Below are positions 51,411 through 60,779 of a DNA stretch of 64,000 bases, piece by piece. A program made the translations under genes and the position numbers. The stretch comes from Occultella glacieicola (GTDB lineage Bacteria > Actinomycetota > Actinomycetes > Actinomycetales > Beutenbergiaceae), in NCBI RefSeq assembly GCF_004353825.1, contig NZ_SMNA01000007.1, positions 248,001 to 312,000 on the forward strand. The letters are read 5' to 3'. How positions within the stretch are numbered: the stretch's first letter is position 1; each line of letters opens with the position of its first letter. A model generated the notes under the pieces. It had not been told where the DNA came from and ran no database searches. It saw only the letters and a list, made by a program, of their open reading frames with translations.

Positions 51411-52423
51411 ACAGCGATCTCGGCGACATCAGCACCCTGCTGATCTATGGGGCGATGGCCTCCTACGTGGTCGCGATGATCGCGTTCGCCGTGGACGTCA
51501 GTGCGCTCGGCATCGGGGCCCCGAGGGACCGCCGACGCCGTGCCGCCGGGATCGGCATGGCCACGATGTGGCTCGGGGCCGGGCTCCAACTGGTGGCGAT
51601 CGTGGTCCGCGGACTGGCCGCCGGGCGGGTGCCGTGGGCGAACATGTACGAGTTCACCCTGATGTTCACGTTCTTCGTGGTCGCGATCTTCCTCGGCCTG
51701 CAGACCCGCAGGGACGTGCGCTATCTCGGTGTCGGGGTCTCGATGCTCGCGTTCCTGGCGCTGATGCTCGCCGTCACGGTGCTGTACGTCGAGGCCGACG
51801 GCGTCCAGCCGGCACTGCGCAGCTACTGGCTGGTCATCCACGTGTCCGTGGCCACGCTCGCCACCGGGCTGAGCGGGTTGGCGGCGATGATCTCGGTCGC
51901 CCAGCTGGTCAAGGCCCGCACCGAGCGGGCCGGGGCCCGCGGCGGGCGGGCGCCGGTCACCGCTGCCGCGACGTCCACGGCGACGGCGGAGGTCACCTCG
52001 GGCGCGACGGCGGACCTCGGTCCGGGTGCGACCGCGACGGCCGTCGCCGAGACGACGACGCCGAAGCAGCCCCGCGCGACGTTCGGTTCGCGGATCATCG
52101 AGGCACTGCCGCCGTCGGCCAACATGGAGCGCCTCGCCTACCGGCTCAACGCCGTCGGGTTCGTGGCGTGGACGTTCACCCTCGTGGCCGGCGCGATCTG
52201 GGCCGAGCACGCCTGGGGCCGGCCCTGGGGCTGGGACCCGAAGGAGACCTGGACGTTCGTGATCTGGGTCATCTACGCGGCGTACCTGCACGCGCGAGTC
52301 ACGACCGGCTGGGCCGCGGAGAAGTTCGCCTACTTCGCGCTCGTCGGGTTCATGGCGGTGCTCGCCAACTTCTACATCGTGAACATCTTCTTCAGCGGCA
52401 AGCACTCCTACGCCGGCCTCTGA
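51407..52423 (+). CDS. ccsA: Cytochrome c biogenesis haem exporter subunit CcsA (CcsB/ResC)
   Basis: 338 residues; ATG overlaps the resB stop (ATGA). The haem-handling motif WGWDPKETW (274-282) and conserved His145 (WLVIHV), His268 and His295 (AYLHARV) are intact among about eight membrane segments. Residues about 172-225 are an Ala/Thr-rich low-complexity stretch not expected in this compact family. Last gene of the operon. Confidence 0.93.
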   Translation: MNSDLGDISTLLIYGAMASYVVAMIAFAVDVSALGIGAPRDRRRRAAGIGMATMWLGAGLQLVAIVVRGLAAGRVPWANMYEFTLMFTFFVVAIFLGLQTRRDVRYLGVGVSMLAFLALMLAVTVLYVEADGVQPALRSYWLVIHVSVATLATGLSGLAAMISVAQLVKARTERAGARGGRAPVTAAATSTATAEVTSGATADLGPGATATAVAETTTPKQPRATFGSRIIEALPPSANMERLAYRLNAVGFVAWTFTLVAGAIWAEHAWGRPWGWDPKETWTFVIWVIYAAYLHARVTTGWAAEKFAYFALVGFMAVLANFYIVNIFFSGKHSYAGL

Positions 52424-52454
52424 GCGGGCTCCGAACCCCCCGAGCGTAGGGCCG

Positions 52455-52919
52455 CTACGCGCGGTCCTCGGTGTCGCCGGGGTTGGTGCCGGTGCGGGGC
52501 CCTTCGTGACCGTCGGGGCCGTCGCCGGGTTCCTTGGCCGGCTTCGTGCGCTCGGCCGGCCCGCTCGGCGGCAGCGCCGGGGGAGTGGGCGGTTCCGGGG
52601 CCTTCGTGACCTCCGGCGGCTTCGGCCGGTTGAGCCCGGCCAGGAACTCGGGGTCGTCGTCGGGCGCGACCGGCCGGGACGGACGCCGCTGGCTCCGGGG
52701 TGCGCGGTACTCCTCGGGGCCGGCGTCGCCGCGGGCGGCGACCGGCAGCCGCGACACGACCAGCCAGATCAGGGCACCGACCCCCGGTGCGATGATGATC
52801 ATGGCCACCCAGAGCCAGGTCGGCAGCCCGAGGCGCCGCCGGTCGTCCTCGGTGCGGGTGACGTCGAGAATGGCGTAGGTCATGAGGCCGATGATGGCCA
52901 GGACGAGCAGGAACCTCAT
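52455..52919 (-). CDS. PLDc_N domain membrane protein with Pro-rich tail
   Basis: 154 residues. Two membrane segments (FLLVLAIIGLMTYAILDVTRT and LPTWLWVAMIIIAPGVGALIWLVV) form the cardiolipin-synthase N-terminal-like PLDc_N domain without any catalytic part. The remaining about 90 residues are a Pro/Glu-rich hydrophilic tail. Divergent from the DUF4229 gene by 22 bases. Confidence 0.78.
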   Translation of the reverse strand: MRFLLVLAIIGLMTYAILDVTRTEDDRRRLGLPTWLWVAMIIIAPGVGALIWLVVSRLPVAARGDAGPEEYRAPRSQRRPSRPVAPDDDPEFLAGLNRPKPPEVTKAPEPPTPPALPPSGPAERTKPAKEPGDGPDGHEGPRTGTNPGDTEDRA

Positions 52920-52941
52920 TGTCAGAGCCTACGCTGAGTCC

Positions 52942-53388
52942 ATGGCTCTCCTCATCTACAGCGTGCTCCGGATCCTGCTGGTGGTCGCCGCCGGTGCCGT
53001 GCTGTATCTGCTCGGCCTGCGCAGCTGGCTCCTCGTGCTGGCCGCGGTCCTGGTCGGTGCGGGCCTGTCCTACGTGCTGCTCGAGGGGCCACGTCGAAAG
53101 GCCGCCGATGCGGTGGCCGCGCGGCGGGCGGGCGGGGACCGGTTCTCCCGGGCGCTCGCAGACGAGGCCGCGGAGGAGGACGCGGAGGCCGATTCGATGG
53201 CCAGACTCAGGCGGGAGGCTCGATCGGAGCCCGTCCGCTCAGGCGGTGCCGAGGAGCAGGGCGGCCAGCAGGACCAGGCCGAAGGCGAGCTCGAGGAGTC
53301 CGGTGTCCCGCAGGACTCCGATGAGGTCGCGACCGGTGGCCCCGCCGAGGACCCGGCGCGCGAGGATCACGACCACCGGCGCCAGTAG
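52942..53388 (+). CDS. DUF4229 membrane protein
   Basis: 148 residues from ATG 52942. Two membrane segments (LLIYSVLRILLVVAAGAVLYLLGL and WLLVLAAVLVGAGLSYVLL) followed by RRKAADAVAARRA and an acidic region, as in actinobacterial DUF4229. Only residues 1-99 lie outside menA; the last about 49 (Gln/Glu/Gly-rich) are encoded antisense to the 3' end of menA. The neighbourhood next to menA is conserved for this family. Confidence 0.75.
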   Translation: MALLIYSVLRILLVVAAGAVLYLLGLRSWLLVLAAVLVGAGLSYVLLEGPRRKAADAVAARRAGGDRFSRALADEAAEEDAEADSMARLRREARSEPVRSGGAEEQGGQQDQAEGELEESGVPQDSDEVATGGPAEDPAREDHDHRRQ

Positions 53389-54117
53389 CAGGAGCAGCAG
53401 CGCCCACGGGGTCCACGCGGTCACCGCGAGCCCGGCGAGCAGCGCGCCCACGACCATCGCCACGTAGGCGCCCCGCGCCCGCCGCACCCCGAGCCGGACG
53501 GCCAGGGTGCGCTTGCCGACGCCGGCGTCGGTGGGGATGTCGCGGATGTTGTTGGCCATCAGGAGCGCGCACGCGAGCAGGCCGATCCCGACCGCACCGA
53601 GGACGGCCGGACCGGTGATCCGCAGCGCCTGCGAGTAGGTGGTGCCGAGGGTGGCGACCAGCCCGAAGAACACGAACACCGCCACCTCGCCCAGGCCCCG
53701 GTACCCGTACGGGGAGCGTCCGCCGGTGTAGAACCAGGCGGCCACCACGCAGACCACCCCGACGGCCAGCAACCACCACACCCCGGACACCGCACACAGC
53801 GCCAGCCCGAACAGTCCGGAGACCCCGAACGCGCCGAATGCCGCGGCCTTGACCCGCTTCGGCGGGACCGCACCGGACGCCGTCAGCCGTTGTGGCCCGA
53901 CCCGGACGTCGTCGGTGCCGCGGATGCCGTCGGAGTAGTCGTTGGCGAAGTTCACGCCGACCTGCAGGGCCAGGGCCACCCCGGCGGCCAGCAGGGCGCG
54001 CAGCACCGACGCCGAGCCGACGAACGCGGCCGCGCCGGTGCCGGCCAGAACGGGTGCGACCGCCGCCGGCAGGGTGCGCAGCCGGGCCCCCTCGAGCCAG
54101 TCACTCACCGAGGGCAT
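53239..54117 (-). CDS. menA: 1,4-dihydroxy-2-naphthoate polyprenyltransferase
   Basis: 292 residues from ATG 54117 (GGAACGGAG upstream; ATG 54144 is in frame). UbiA family, nine membrane segments: NFANDYSDGIRGTDD holds the first Asp-rich Mg-diphosphate motif, and MANNIRDIPTDAGVGKRTLAVRLG the second. It prenylates DHNA to demethylmenaquinone in the membrane. It converges with and is overlapped by the DUF4229 gene. Confidence 0.93.
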   Translation of the reverse strand: MPSVSDWLEGARLRTLPAAVAPVLAGTGAAAFVGSASVLRALLAAGVALALQVGVNFANDYSDGIRGTDDVRVGPQRLTASGAVPPKRVKAAAFGAFGVSGLFGLALCAVSGVWWLLAVGVVCVVAAWFYTGGRSPYGYRGLGEVAVFVFFGLVATLGTTYSQALRITGPAVLGAVGIGLLACALLMANNIRDIPTDAGVGKRTLAVRLGVRRARGAYVAMVVGALLAGLAVTAWTPWALLLLLLAPVVVILARRVLGGATGRDLIGVLRDTGLLELAFGLVLLAALLLGTA

Positions 54118-54323
54118 GCGGACTCCGTTCCTGTGGGCAGGCACCCGGGATGGAGTGCGCTAGCGAGGATATAGCGCCTGGTCTGTGGCATGAGCATCTA
54201 CCTGGTGCCCCATCCGTAGGCGACGCATCACGTCGACGTCGCCCACCTGAGCCGGACCGCCCACCTCACGCCGTAGGCAGCGGAACCGTCGAGGAGCCGA
54301 CCCCGAGAGGCGACGCCGCCCGG

Positions 54324-55505
54324 CTAGCCGTGCTGCTCGCCCAACCCGGCGGCGAGGTCCGCGGCCGCGCTCGCGGCCACGGCCCGCCGGTCCACCTTGC
54401 CGGGTCCGCGCAGCGGCAGTCCCGCGCGCACGAGCAGGGCGCGCGGCGCCGCCGGGCCACCGCCGGCAGCGGCTCGCACGGTGGCCAGGTCGGGCGGGGC
54501 GACGCCGGGCCGGGGCACCACCACGGCCGTGACCGACTCGCCCCATTCGGCGTCCGGGACCCCGACCACGGCCACCTCGGCGACCGAGTCCAGCGCGGTG
54601 ATCGCCCGCTCCACCGCGGCCGGGTGCACGTTGAGGCCCCCGGTGACCAGCACGTCGTCGACGCGCCCGAGCACGGCGAGGGTGTCGCCCTCCAGGGTGC
54701 CGGCGTCCCCGGTGCGCAGCCACCGGCGGCCCGCGAACTGCACGAACGGGTCCGGACCGTCGTCGAGGTAGCCGTCGGCCAGCACGGCCCCGGCGAGGTG
54801 GATCCGGCCGTCGGCGGCCAGCCGCACGTCGACGCCGTCGAGCGGGACGCCGTCGTACACGCAACCGCCACAGGTCTCGGTCATGCCGTAGGTGGTCACC
54901 ACCGGGATCCCCGTCTCCCGGGCAGCGGCCAGCACGCCTCCCGCGGTGGCCGCGCCGCCGACGAGCACGGCGGCGCAGGTGCGCAGGAGGTCGACGGCGG
55001 AGCCGCCGTCGGTCAGGACCCGCACCAACTGCGTGGGCACCAGGGAGAGGTATCGGGGCACGTCGGTGCGCATCGCGCGCAGGCCGGCGGCCAGGGCCGC
55101 CGGCGTGAACCGGCCGGGGCGGACCACCACCGGGACGGTCCCGGCCAGGACCGAGCGGATCAGCACCTGCAGGCCCGCCACGTGGTCGGTCGGCAGGGCG
55201 AGCAGCCACTGCCCCGGTCCGGACAGTCGGGCCTCGGTGGCCGCCGCGCTGGCCCGAAGCGCCGCCGCGCCGAGTGCGACCGGGCGGCCGACGCCGCTGG
55301 TCGAGCCGGAGGTGGTCAGGATGGCGGCGGTGCCGGACCCGGCTCGATCGGCGACCGCCGTCGTCGTCGGGGCGTTCGTGACCGCCGGGCCGGTGCCGTC
55401 GAGTGCCGCCGTGATCGCCGCGAGCAGGTCGTACGGCACCGGGGCCGGCCGGTCGTCGGGGCCGGCTGCGGGACCCGGTTGACCGGGGGTGGTGGATGCG
55501 GGCAC
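54324..55505 (-). CDS. menE: o-Succinylbenzoate-CoA ligase
   Basis: 393 residues, GTG start, the short actinobacterial form. Adenylate-forming motifs: LTTSGSTSGVGRPV (phosphate loop), VVTTYGMTETCGGCVYDG (A5), LRTGDAG (A7), LGRVDDVLVTGGLNVHP (A8) and the catalytic Lys in GPGKVDRRAV (A10). It activates o-succinylbenzoate for ring closure by MenB. About 180 bases without a recognised gene separate it from menA. Confidence 0.9.
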   Translation of the reverse strand: MPASTTPGQPGPAAGPDDRPAPVPYDLLAAITAALDGTGPAVTNAPTTTAVADRAGSGTAAILTTSGSTSGVGRPVALGAAALRASAAATEARLSGPGQWLLALPTDHVAGLQVLIRSVLAGTVPVVVRPGRFTPAALAAGLRAMRTDVPRYLSLVPTQLVRVLTDGGSAVDLLRTCAAVLVGGAATAGGVLAAARETGIPVVTTYGMTETCGGCVYDGVPLDGVDVRLAADGRIHLAGAVLADGYLDDGPDPFVQFAGRRWLRTGDAGTLEGDTLAVLGRVDDVLVTGGLNVHPAAVERAITALDSVAEVAVVGVPDAEWGESVTAVVVPRPGVAPPDLATVRAAAGGGPAAPRALLVRAGLPLRGPGKVDRRAVAASAAADLAAGLGEQHG

Positions 55506-55561
55506 GGACCCAGCGTAGGAGGCGGCCGGTCGCTCCCGGCACTGGGGCTAGAGTAAGCGCG

Positions 55562-56635
55562 ATGTTCAACGCGACCAGAGCCGGGATCCGGCGCAGGAAC
55601 GCCATCGGGATCCTCGCCGCCGCACTCCTCGTGCTGGTCGGATGCTCGGGGCAGCCCGAGGAGCCCGCCACCGAGATCGTCGAGGTCCCGCCGGAGGTGG
55701 TCGTCGCCAAGGCCGCCCCGCCGGAGCCGGCCGCCGTGATCGGCTGGCCGTTGACCGGCGTGCCCGGCGAGGTGGTCGAGCGCCCCGCGATGTCCATCAA
55801 GATCGAGAACTCGAACGCGTCCCGCCCGCAGACCGGGCTGCAGGCGGCGGACGTGGTCTGGGAACAGATGGTCGAGGGCGGCATCACCCGGTTCAACGCC
55901 GTCTACCACTCGACGCTCCCGGCCGAGGTCGGCCCGGTGCGGTCGGTGCGCCCGATGGATGCCGGGATCTCCGCGCCGTACGGAGGCCTGATCGTCTTCT
56001 CCGGAGGGCAGTCCCCGTTCGTGCAGGCGGTGCGGGACGCCGGACTGCAGGTGCTCAGCCACGACGGCGGCCAGGCCGGCTTCTACCGCACCCCGGACCG
56101 GTTCGCACCGCACAACCTGTACGGCACCCCGCAGGAGTTCCTCGACCAGGCGGACGACTCGCACAGCGCCCCGCCGCCGGAGCAGTTCGCGTTCGCCCGG
56201 ACCGCCGAGGCGGCCTCGGCGGTCACCGCGGGAACCGCCGCGGGCTCGATCGCGGTGCACTTCCCGCAGGCGCACCCGGGATGGACCTGGGACGCCGGGC
56301 AGGGGCTCTGGCTGCGCACCGAGGACGGTGCCCCGGCCACCACGAGCGACACCGGGCAACTGACCGCGGTGAACGTCGTGGTGCTGCGCGTCGACGTCGT
56401 CACGACCTCCTACACCGACCCGAGCGGCGCCTCCGTGCCCGAGACCGTGATGGCCGGCTCCGGGGAGGCCGTGGTCGCCACCGGCGGACGAACGATCACC
56501 GGGACCTGGACGAAGCCCGACGACGCGTCGCCGGTCACGTTGACCACCGCCGACGGTGCCGTCATCAGGTTGGCCCCGGGCAACACCTGGGTCGAGCTGC
56601 TGCCGACCTCGACCGGATCGATCTCGATCGGCTGA
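55562..56635 (+). CDS. DUF3048 domain lipoprotein (YerB-like)
   Basis: 357 residues from ATG 55562. Signal peptide with lipobox VLVGC, then PLTGVP, RPAMSIKIENSNASRPQTGLQAADVVWEQMVEGGITRFNAVYHS, VGPVRSVRPMD and GGYRTPDR-like GGQAGFYRTPDRFAPHNLYG, the hallmarks of DUF3048. Exposed on the outer membrane face. Role unknown; relatives are proposed to act at the cell wall. Confidence 0.88.
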   Translation: MFNATRAGIRRRNAIGILAAALLVLVGCSGQPEEPATEIVEVPPEVVVAKAAPPEPAAVIGWPLTGVPGEVVERPAMSIKIENSNASRPQTGLQAADVVWEQMVEGGITRFNAVYHSTLPAEVGPVRSVRPMDAGISAPYGGLIVFSGGQSPFVQAVRDAGLQVLSHDGGQAGFYRTPDRFAPHNLYGTPQEFLDQADDSHSAPPPEQFAFARTAEAASAVTAGTAAGSIAVHFPQAHPGWTWDAGQGLWLRTEDGAPATTSDTGQLTAVNVVVLRVDVVTTSYTDPSGASVPETVMAGSGEAVVATGGRTITGTWTKPDDASPVTLTTADGAVIRLAPGNTWVELLPTSTGSISIG

Positions 56636-56715
56636 CGTCGCGCCACCCCGCCGCAGGATCCGGCAACGCCGCAGAGCCCGTCCACCAGGCACCACCCGAC
56701 CACAGGGAGAATCCC

Positions 56716-57483
56716 GTGTCCGCACCCGTACGCATCGCCGCCCAGCTCCAACCACAGCACGCCCCCGACTACGGCCTGATCCGCGACGCGGTGCTGCGCG
56801 CCGAGGACGCCGGGGTCGACATCGTCTTCAACTGGGACCACTTCTACCCCCTCAACGGGGACACCGACGGTCACCACTTCGAGTGCTGGACGATGCTCGG
56901 CGCCTGGGCCGAACAGACCGAGCGGGTCGAGATCGGTGCGCTCGTGACCGGCGGCGGATACCGCAACCCGGACCTGCTCGCGGACATGGCGCGCACCGTG
57001 GACCACATCAGCGGCGGTCGGCTGATCCTCGGCATCGGGGGCGGCTGGAACGAGAAGGACTACGAGAACTACGGCTACGAGTTCGGCACCCCGGGCACCC
57101 GTCTGGACCTGCTCAAGGAGTACCTGCCCCGGATCCGGTCCCGGTTCGAACAGCTGAACCCGGCCCCGGTGCGCGAGATCCCGATCCTCATCGGCGGGGG
57201 AGGGGAGCGCAAGACGCTGCGCCTGGTCGCCGAGCATGCCGACATCTGGCACTCCTTCTCGGATCTGGAGACCCTGCAGCGCAAGGGCGGCATCCTCGCC
57301 GACCACTGCGCCGACGTGGGCCGGGACCCCGCTCTCATCTCCCGATCGACCTCCTGGCCGGGCGCGGACGAGGCCGAGCAGTACGTGGCCGAGGGGGTTC
57401 GGCTGTTCACGATCGGCGTCAGCGGACCCGACTACGACCTGACCACGGTCCGCGACGCGCTCGCCTGGCGCGACGCGCGTTAA
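56716..57483 (+). CDS. LLM-class F420-dependent oxidoreductase
   Basis: 255 residues from GTG 56716 with GGGAGA 6 bases upstream. Luciferase-like TIM barrel: VFNWDHFYPL, LGAWAEQTERVEIGALVTGGGYRNPDLLADMARTVDHISGGRLILGIGGGW. This TIGR03560-like pattern with IGALVTG..YRNP is typical of F420-dependent actinobacterial enzymes. Substrate unknown. It follows the DUF3048 gene by 80 bases. Confidence 0.86.
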   Translation: MSAPVRIAAQLQPQHAPDYGLIRDAVLRAEDAGVDIVFNWDHFYPLNGDTDGHHFECWTMLGAWAEQTERVEIGALVTGGGYRNPDLLADMARTVDHISGGRLILGIGGGWNEKDYENYGYEFGTPGTRLDLLKEYLPRIRSRFEQLNPAPVREIPILIGGGGERKTLRLVAEHADIWHSFSDLETLQRKGGILADHCADVGRDPALISRSTSWPGADEAEQYVAEGVRLFTIGVSGPDYDLTTVRDALAWRDAR

Positions 57484-57578
57484 CGCACCGACCACAGCCG
57501 GCACCCGGCCGTTGCGAGGTCGCCCCGCGGGCGGTCGCCCCGAGCAGTCCGACGGGACCGGGCCCCGACCACCCGAGG

Positions 57579-59282
57579 TCAGTGGCCGCCGTCGTGCCGG
57601 TACAGCCGCGCCTCCTCCTGGTCCAGCAGGTGCTCGGCCTTGGCGAGCGAGGTCGAACGGTGCACCCCGAGCGAGCGTGCCTCGATCAGGGCGGCCCGCT
57701 CGGCCTCGAGCACCCGTCGGCGCAACCGGACGTACACGGCGTGCGCGCCGCCGTCGCCCCCGGTCTCGCGGACCGCTGCGGCGCGCAGCACGCTCTCCGC
57801 GCGGACCCTGGTCAGGATCGTCGGCTCCACGGGCTCCTCACCCTCCAGCGCGGTGTCGCTGACGGTGGCCAGCCCGGTGGTGCTGATCTCCTCGAGCAGC
57901 GAGGCGAGGTCGTCGCGCTCACGCTCGGCGCTCGCGCCGGTGACCCGAAGTCGGCCGATCAGGGCGGGCAGGGTGCCGCCCTGCAGCAGCAGGGTCACCA
58001 GGGCGACCGTGAACGCGACCAGGATCAGCTGGGGCCGGTAGGGCAGGTCCCGGGGCAGCGACTGGGCCGCGGCGAGCGTGACCACACCGCGCATCCCGGA
58101 CCAGCCCAGCACCACGCCACCGCGCCAGCCGAGGCCCTCCGCGGTGAGCGAGTCCACGTCCGCGCGACGGCGCGCCAGCATGCGGCTGATCCGGGACGCT
58201 CGGGCCCGCACCCGCGGATCGTCCGTCGGGGCCCCGCGCAGCCGGTCGAGTGCCTGGTCCAGGTAGACCCCGCGGGTCTGCGCCCGGCGCGCGTCTCGGC
58301 GCAGGCTGGCGATCAGCGGCACCATGAACGCGAACCGGACCACGATCAGCACGGCCGTCATGAGCAGGCCGATCAGGACCGCGGAGCCGACGCCGAGGTC
58401 GTCGTCCTCGACCTGCACCACGAGGGTCGCCACCTCGGTGCCCATCAGGAGGAACACGCCGTTCTCGAGGATGAACTGCACCGTGCGCCAGTTCAGGCGC
58501 TCGCTGATCCGGTCCTGGGCGGTCAGCCGGGTGGCGCTGCGATGCCCGGCGACCAGCCCGGCCACCACCACGCTGAGCACCCCGGAGGCGCCCAGTTCCT
58601 CGGCGGGCAGATAGGCGATGAATGGCACCGCGAACGAGATCGAGGTGTTCAGCACCGGGTTGTTCAGCCGCGCCCGCACCGCGACGGTTGCGAACCCGAT
58701 CGCGATCCCGACCCCGATGGCGACGGCGACCGCGAACACGAAGTCACCGACGAATCCCCACAGCGAGACCACCCCTGCGGTGGCGGCGATCGCGGACCGA
58801 AGCAGCACCAGCGCGGTGGCGTCGTTGACCAGGCCCTCGCCCTCGAGCACCGTGACGAGCCGCCCGGGCAGCCCGAGCCGCTTGCCGATGGCGGTGGCCG
58901 CCACCGCGTCCGGCGGGCTGATCACGGCGCCGAGCGCGAACGCGGCAGCCAGGTCCAGGTCCGGGAAGATCAGGTAGAGCAGGTACCCGGAGACTGCGGT
59001 GCTGAGGATCACCAGCACCACCGAGAGCCCGGTGATCGCCTTGAGGTTGCGCCGGAAGTCCATCAGCGGCACGTTCACGGCCGCCGAGTACAGCAGCGGC
59101 GGCAGCACCCCGACCAGGATCCACTCCGGGTCGACCTCGACCGAGGGCGCGAACGGAAGGAAACTGAACAGGCTGCCCACGACGATCAGGATCAGCGGCG
59201 CGGCCACCCCGAGTTTCGGCGCGAACCTCGCCACCAGCACGATCGTGACGATCGCGGCGACGGCGGCGAGTGCGTACTCCAT
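57579..59282 (-). CDS. Na+/H+ antiporter, CPA1 family
   Basis: 567 residues. About 12 membrane segments over the first 400; GAVISPPDAVAATAIGKRLGLPGRLVTVLEGEGLVNDATALVL contains the ion-site Asp and the ND pair characteristic of electroneutral CPA1 exchangers. The C-terminal about 150 residues are a cytoplasmic helical regulatory domain. It exports Na+ or K+ against protons at the plasma membrane. Confidence 0.9.
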   Translation of the reverse strand: MEYALAAVAAIVTIVLVARFAPKLGVAAPLILIVVGSLFSFLPFAPSVEVDPEWILVGVLPPLLYSAAVNVPLMDFRRNLKAITGLSVVLVILSTAVSGYLLYLIFPDLDLAAAFALGAVISPPDAVAATAIGKRLGLPGRLVTVLEGEGLVNDATALVLLRSAIAATAGVVSLWGFVGDFVFAVAVAIGVGIAIGFATVAVRARLNNPVLNTSISFAVPFIAYLPAEELGASGVLSVVVAGLVAGHRSATRLTAQDRISERLNWRTVQFILENGVFLLMGTEVATLVVQVEDDDLGVGSAVLIGLLMTAVLIVVRFAFMVPLIASLRRDARRAQTRGVYLDQALDRLRGAPTDDPRVRARASRISRMLARRRADVDSLTAEGLGWRGGVVLGWSGMRGVVTLAAAQSLPRDLPYRPQLILVAFTVALVTLLLQGGTLPALIGRLRVTGASAERERDDLASLLEEISTTGLATVSDTALEGEEPVEPTILTRVRAESVLRAAAVRETGGDGGAHAVYVRLRRRVLEAERAALIEARSLGVHRSTSLAKAEHLLDQEEARLYRHDGGH

Positions 59283-59418
59283 GACAGAAACCTACGGGGT
59301 CGCCCGCCGGCATCAGACCTCGGGATGACGGCGCCATGGTGCCTCGGGAGGAGGGCGCCGGCCGGAGTCGCGCTCCGGGCACGATGTGCACGGCAGCGGC
59401 GGTGAGCAGGATCGGGAC

Positions 59419-59733
59419 ATGGCCACGATCACCCCCGCACCCACCACTGCCCGCGCGGCCCTGCCCGCGCGTCCACGACCCACAGCGCCCACGCAGCCGC
59501 GTCCCACCGGCCCGGCCGTGCCCGCTGTGCCCACCGGCCGGGCCGCGGACGACCGCGGAACGCACGCGCCGCCGTCGACCCGGTTCGCCGCCGTGGACGC
59601 CCGCCCGCGGCCGGTCCGCGACGGCCTGCTGCCCGCCACCCTGTCCCTGCTCGCCGTGCTCGGAATCCTCACCGGCCTCGCGGCCGCCGCGGGTTGGGTG
59701 GTCCGACTGCTCGCCGACTACATGCTCGGCTGA
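59419..59733 (+). CDS. Small Pro/Ala/Thr-rich single-pass membrane protein
   Basis: 104 residues from ATG 59419. Residues 1-70 are a Pro/Arg/Thr-rich, low-complexity cytoplasmic part; the end is one membrane segment (LLPATLSLLAVLGILTGLAAAAGWVVRLLADYMLG) with almost no tail. Converges with menB, 7 bases apart. No family recognised, and being GC-biased low complexity it could be a weakly constrained gene. Confidence 0.5.
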   Translation: MATITPAPTTARAALPARPRPTAPTQPRPTGPAVPAVPTGRAADDRGTHAPPSTRFAAVDARPRPVRDGLLPATLSLLAVLGILTGLAAAAGWVVRLLADYMLG

Positions 59734-59740
59734 GCCCGGC

Positions 59741-60712
59741 TCAGAAGTAGTACGGGAAGCCGGACCAGTCCGGCGGCCGACGCTCGAGGAACGCGTCCCG
59801 CCCCTCGACCGCCTCGTCGGTCATGTAGGCCATCCGGGTGGCCTCGCCGGCGAACACCTGCTGCCCGGCAAGTCCGTCGTCGGCCATGTTGAACGCGAAC
59901 TTCAGCATCCGGACGGCCTGCGGCGACTTGGTCGCGATGATCGCCGCCCATTCCAGGGCCCGCTCCTCGAGCTCCGCGTGCGGGACGGCCTCGTTGATCG
60001 CGCCCCACGCCTGCGCCTGCTCGGCGGAGTACGCACGGGCCAGGAAGAAGATCTCCCGGGCGCGCTTGTCGCCGACCTGCCGGGCGAGCAGCGCCGAGCC
60101 GTACCCCGCGTCGAAGGACGCCACGTCGGCGTCGGTCTGCTTGAACCGGCCGTGCTCGAGGGAGGCGATGGTCAGGTCCGCGACGACGTGCAGGCTGTGT
60201 CCGCCACCGGCCGCCCACCCGGGCACGACGGCGATCACCGGCTTGGGCATGGTGCGCATCAGCCGCTGCACCTCGAGGATGTGCAGTCGGCCGGCCCGGG
60301 CCGGATCGACGGCGGCCCCCTCGGCCCCCTCGGCGCCCTCGGCGCCGTCGGAGGAGTACCGGTACCCGTCCCGGCCACGGATCCGCTGATCGCCGCCGGA
60401 GCAGAACGCCCAGCCGCCGTCCTTGGGGCTCGGCCCGTTGCCGGTGAGCAGCACGGCGGCCACGTCCGGGCTCATCCGGGCGTGGTCGAGGGCGCGGTAG
60501 AGCTCGTCGACCGTGTGCGGGCGGAACGCGTTGCGGACCTCGGGCCGGTCGAACGCGATCCGGACCACCGGCAGGTCCCGTGGCCGGTCGCCGGTGCGGT
60601 CGACCCCGCGGTGATAGGTGAGATCGGTGAGGTCGAAGCCGGGGACCTCGCGCCAACGCTGCGGGTCGAACAGGTCGGAGACCTGGGCGGGGAGGGGAGC
60701 GGAGTCAGTCAC
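59741..60712 (-). CDS. menB: 1,4-Dihydroxy-2-naphthoyl-CoA synthase
   Basis: 323 residues. Crotonase fold with FDRPEVRNAFRPHTVDEL, SPKDGGWAFCSGGDQRIRGRDGY (oxyanion-hole and MenB-specific stretch), VPGWAAGGGHSLHVVADLTIAS and DAGYGSALLARQVG. It closes the second ring of menaquinone from o-succinylbenzoyl-CoA. Divergent from menC with 67 bases between the starts. Confidence 0.95.
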   Translation of the reverse strand: MTDSAPLPAQVSDLFDPQRWREVPGFDLTDLTYHRGVDRTGDRPRDLPVVRIAFDRPEVRNAFRPHTVDELYRALDHARMSPDVAAVLLTGNGPSPKDGGWAFCSGGDQRIRGRDGYRYSSDGAEGAEGAEGAAVDPARAGRLHILEVQRLMRTMPKPVIAVVPGWAAGGGHSLHVVADLTIASLEHGRFKQTDADVASFDAGYGSALLARQVGDKRAREIFFLARAYSAEQAQAWGAINEAVPHAELEERALEWAAIIATKSPQAVRMLKFAFNMADDGLAGQQVFAGEATRMAYMTDEAVEGRDAFLERRPPDWSGFPYYF

Positions 60713-60779
60713 GCTGACACCTTAGGACGTGCGGCCGGTGCCCCCACCAGCATCGACACCGTCGCCCTATCCTGAACCG

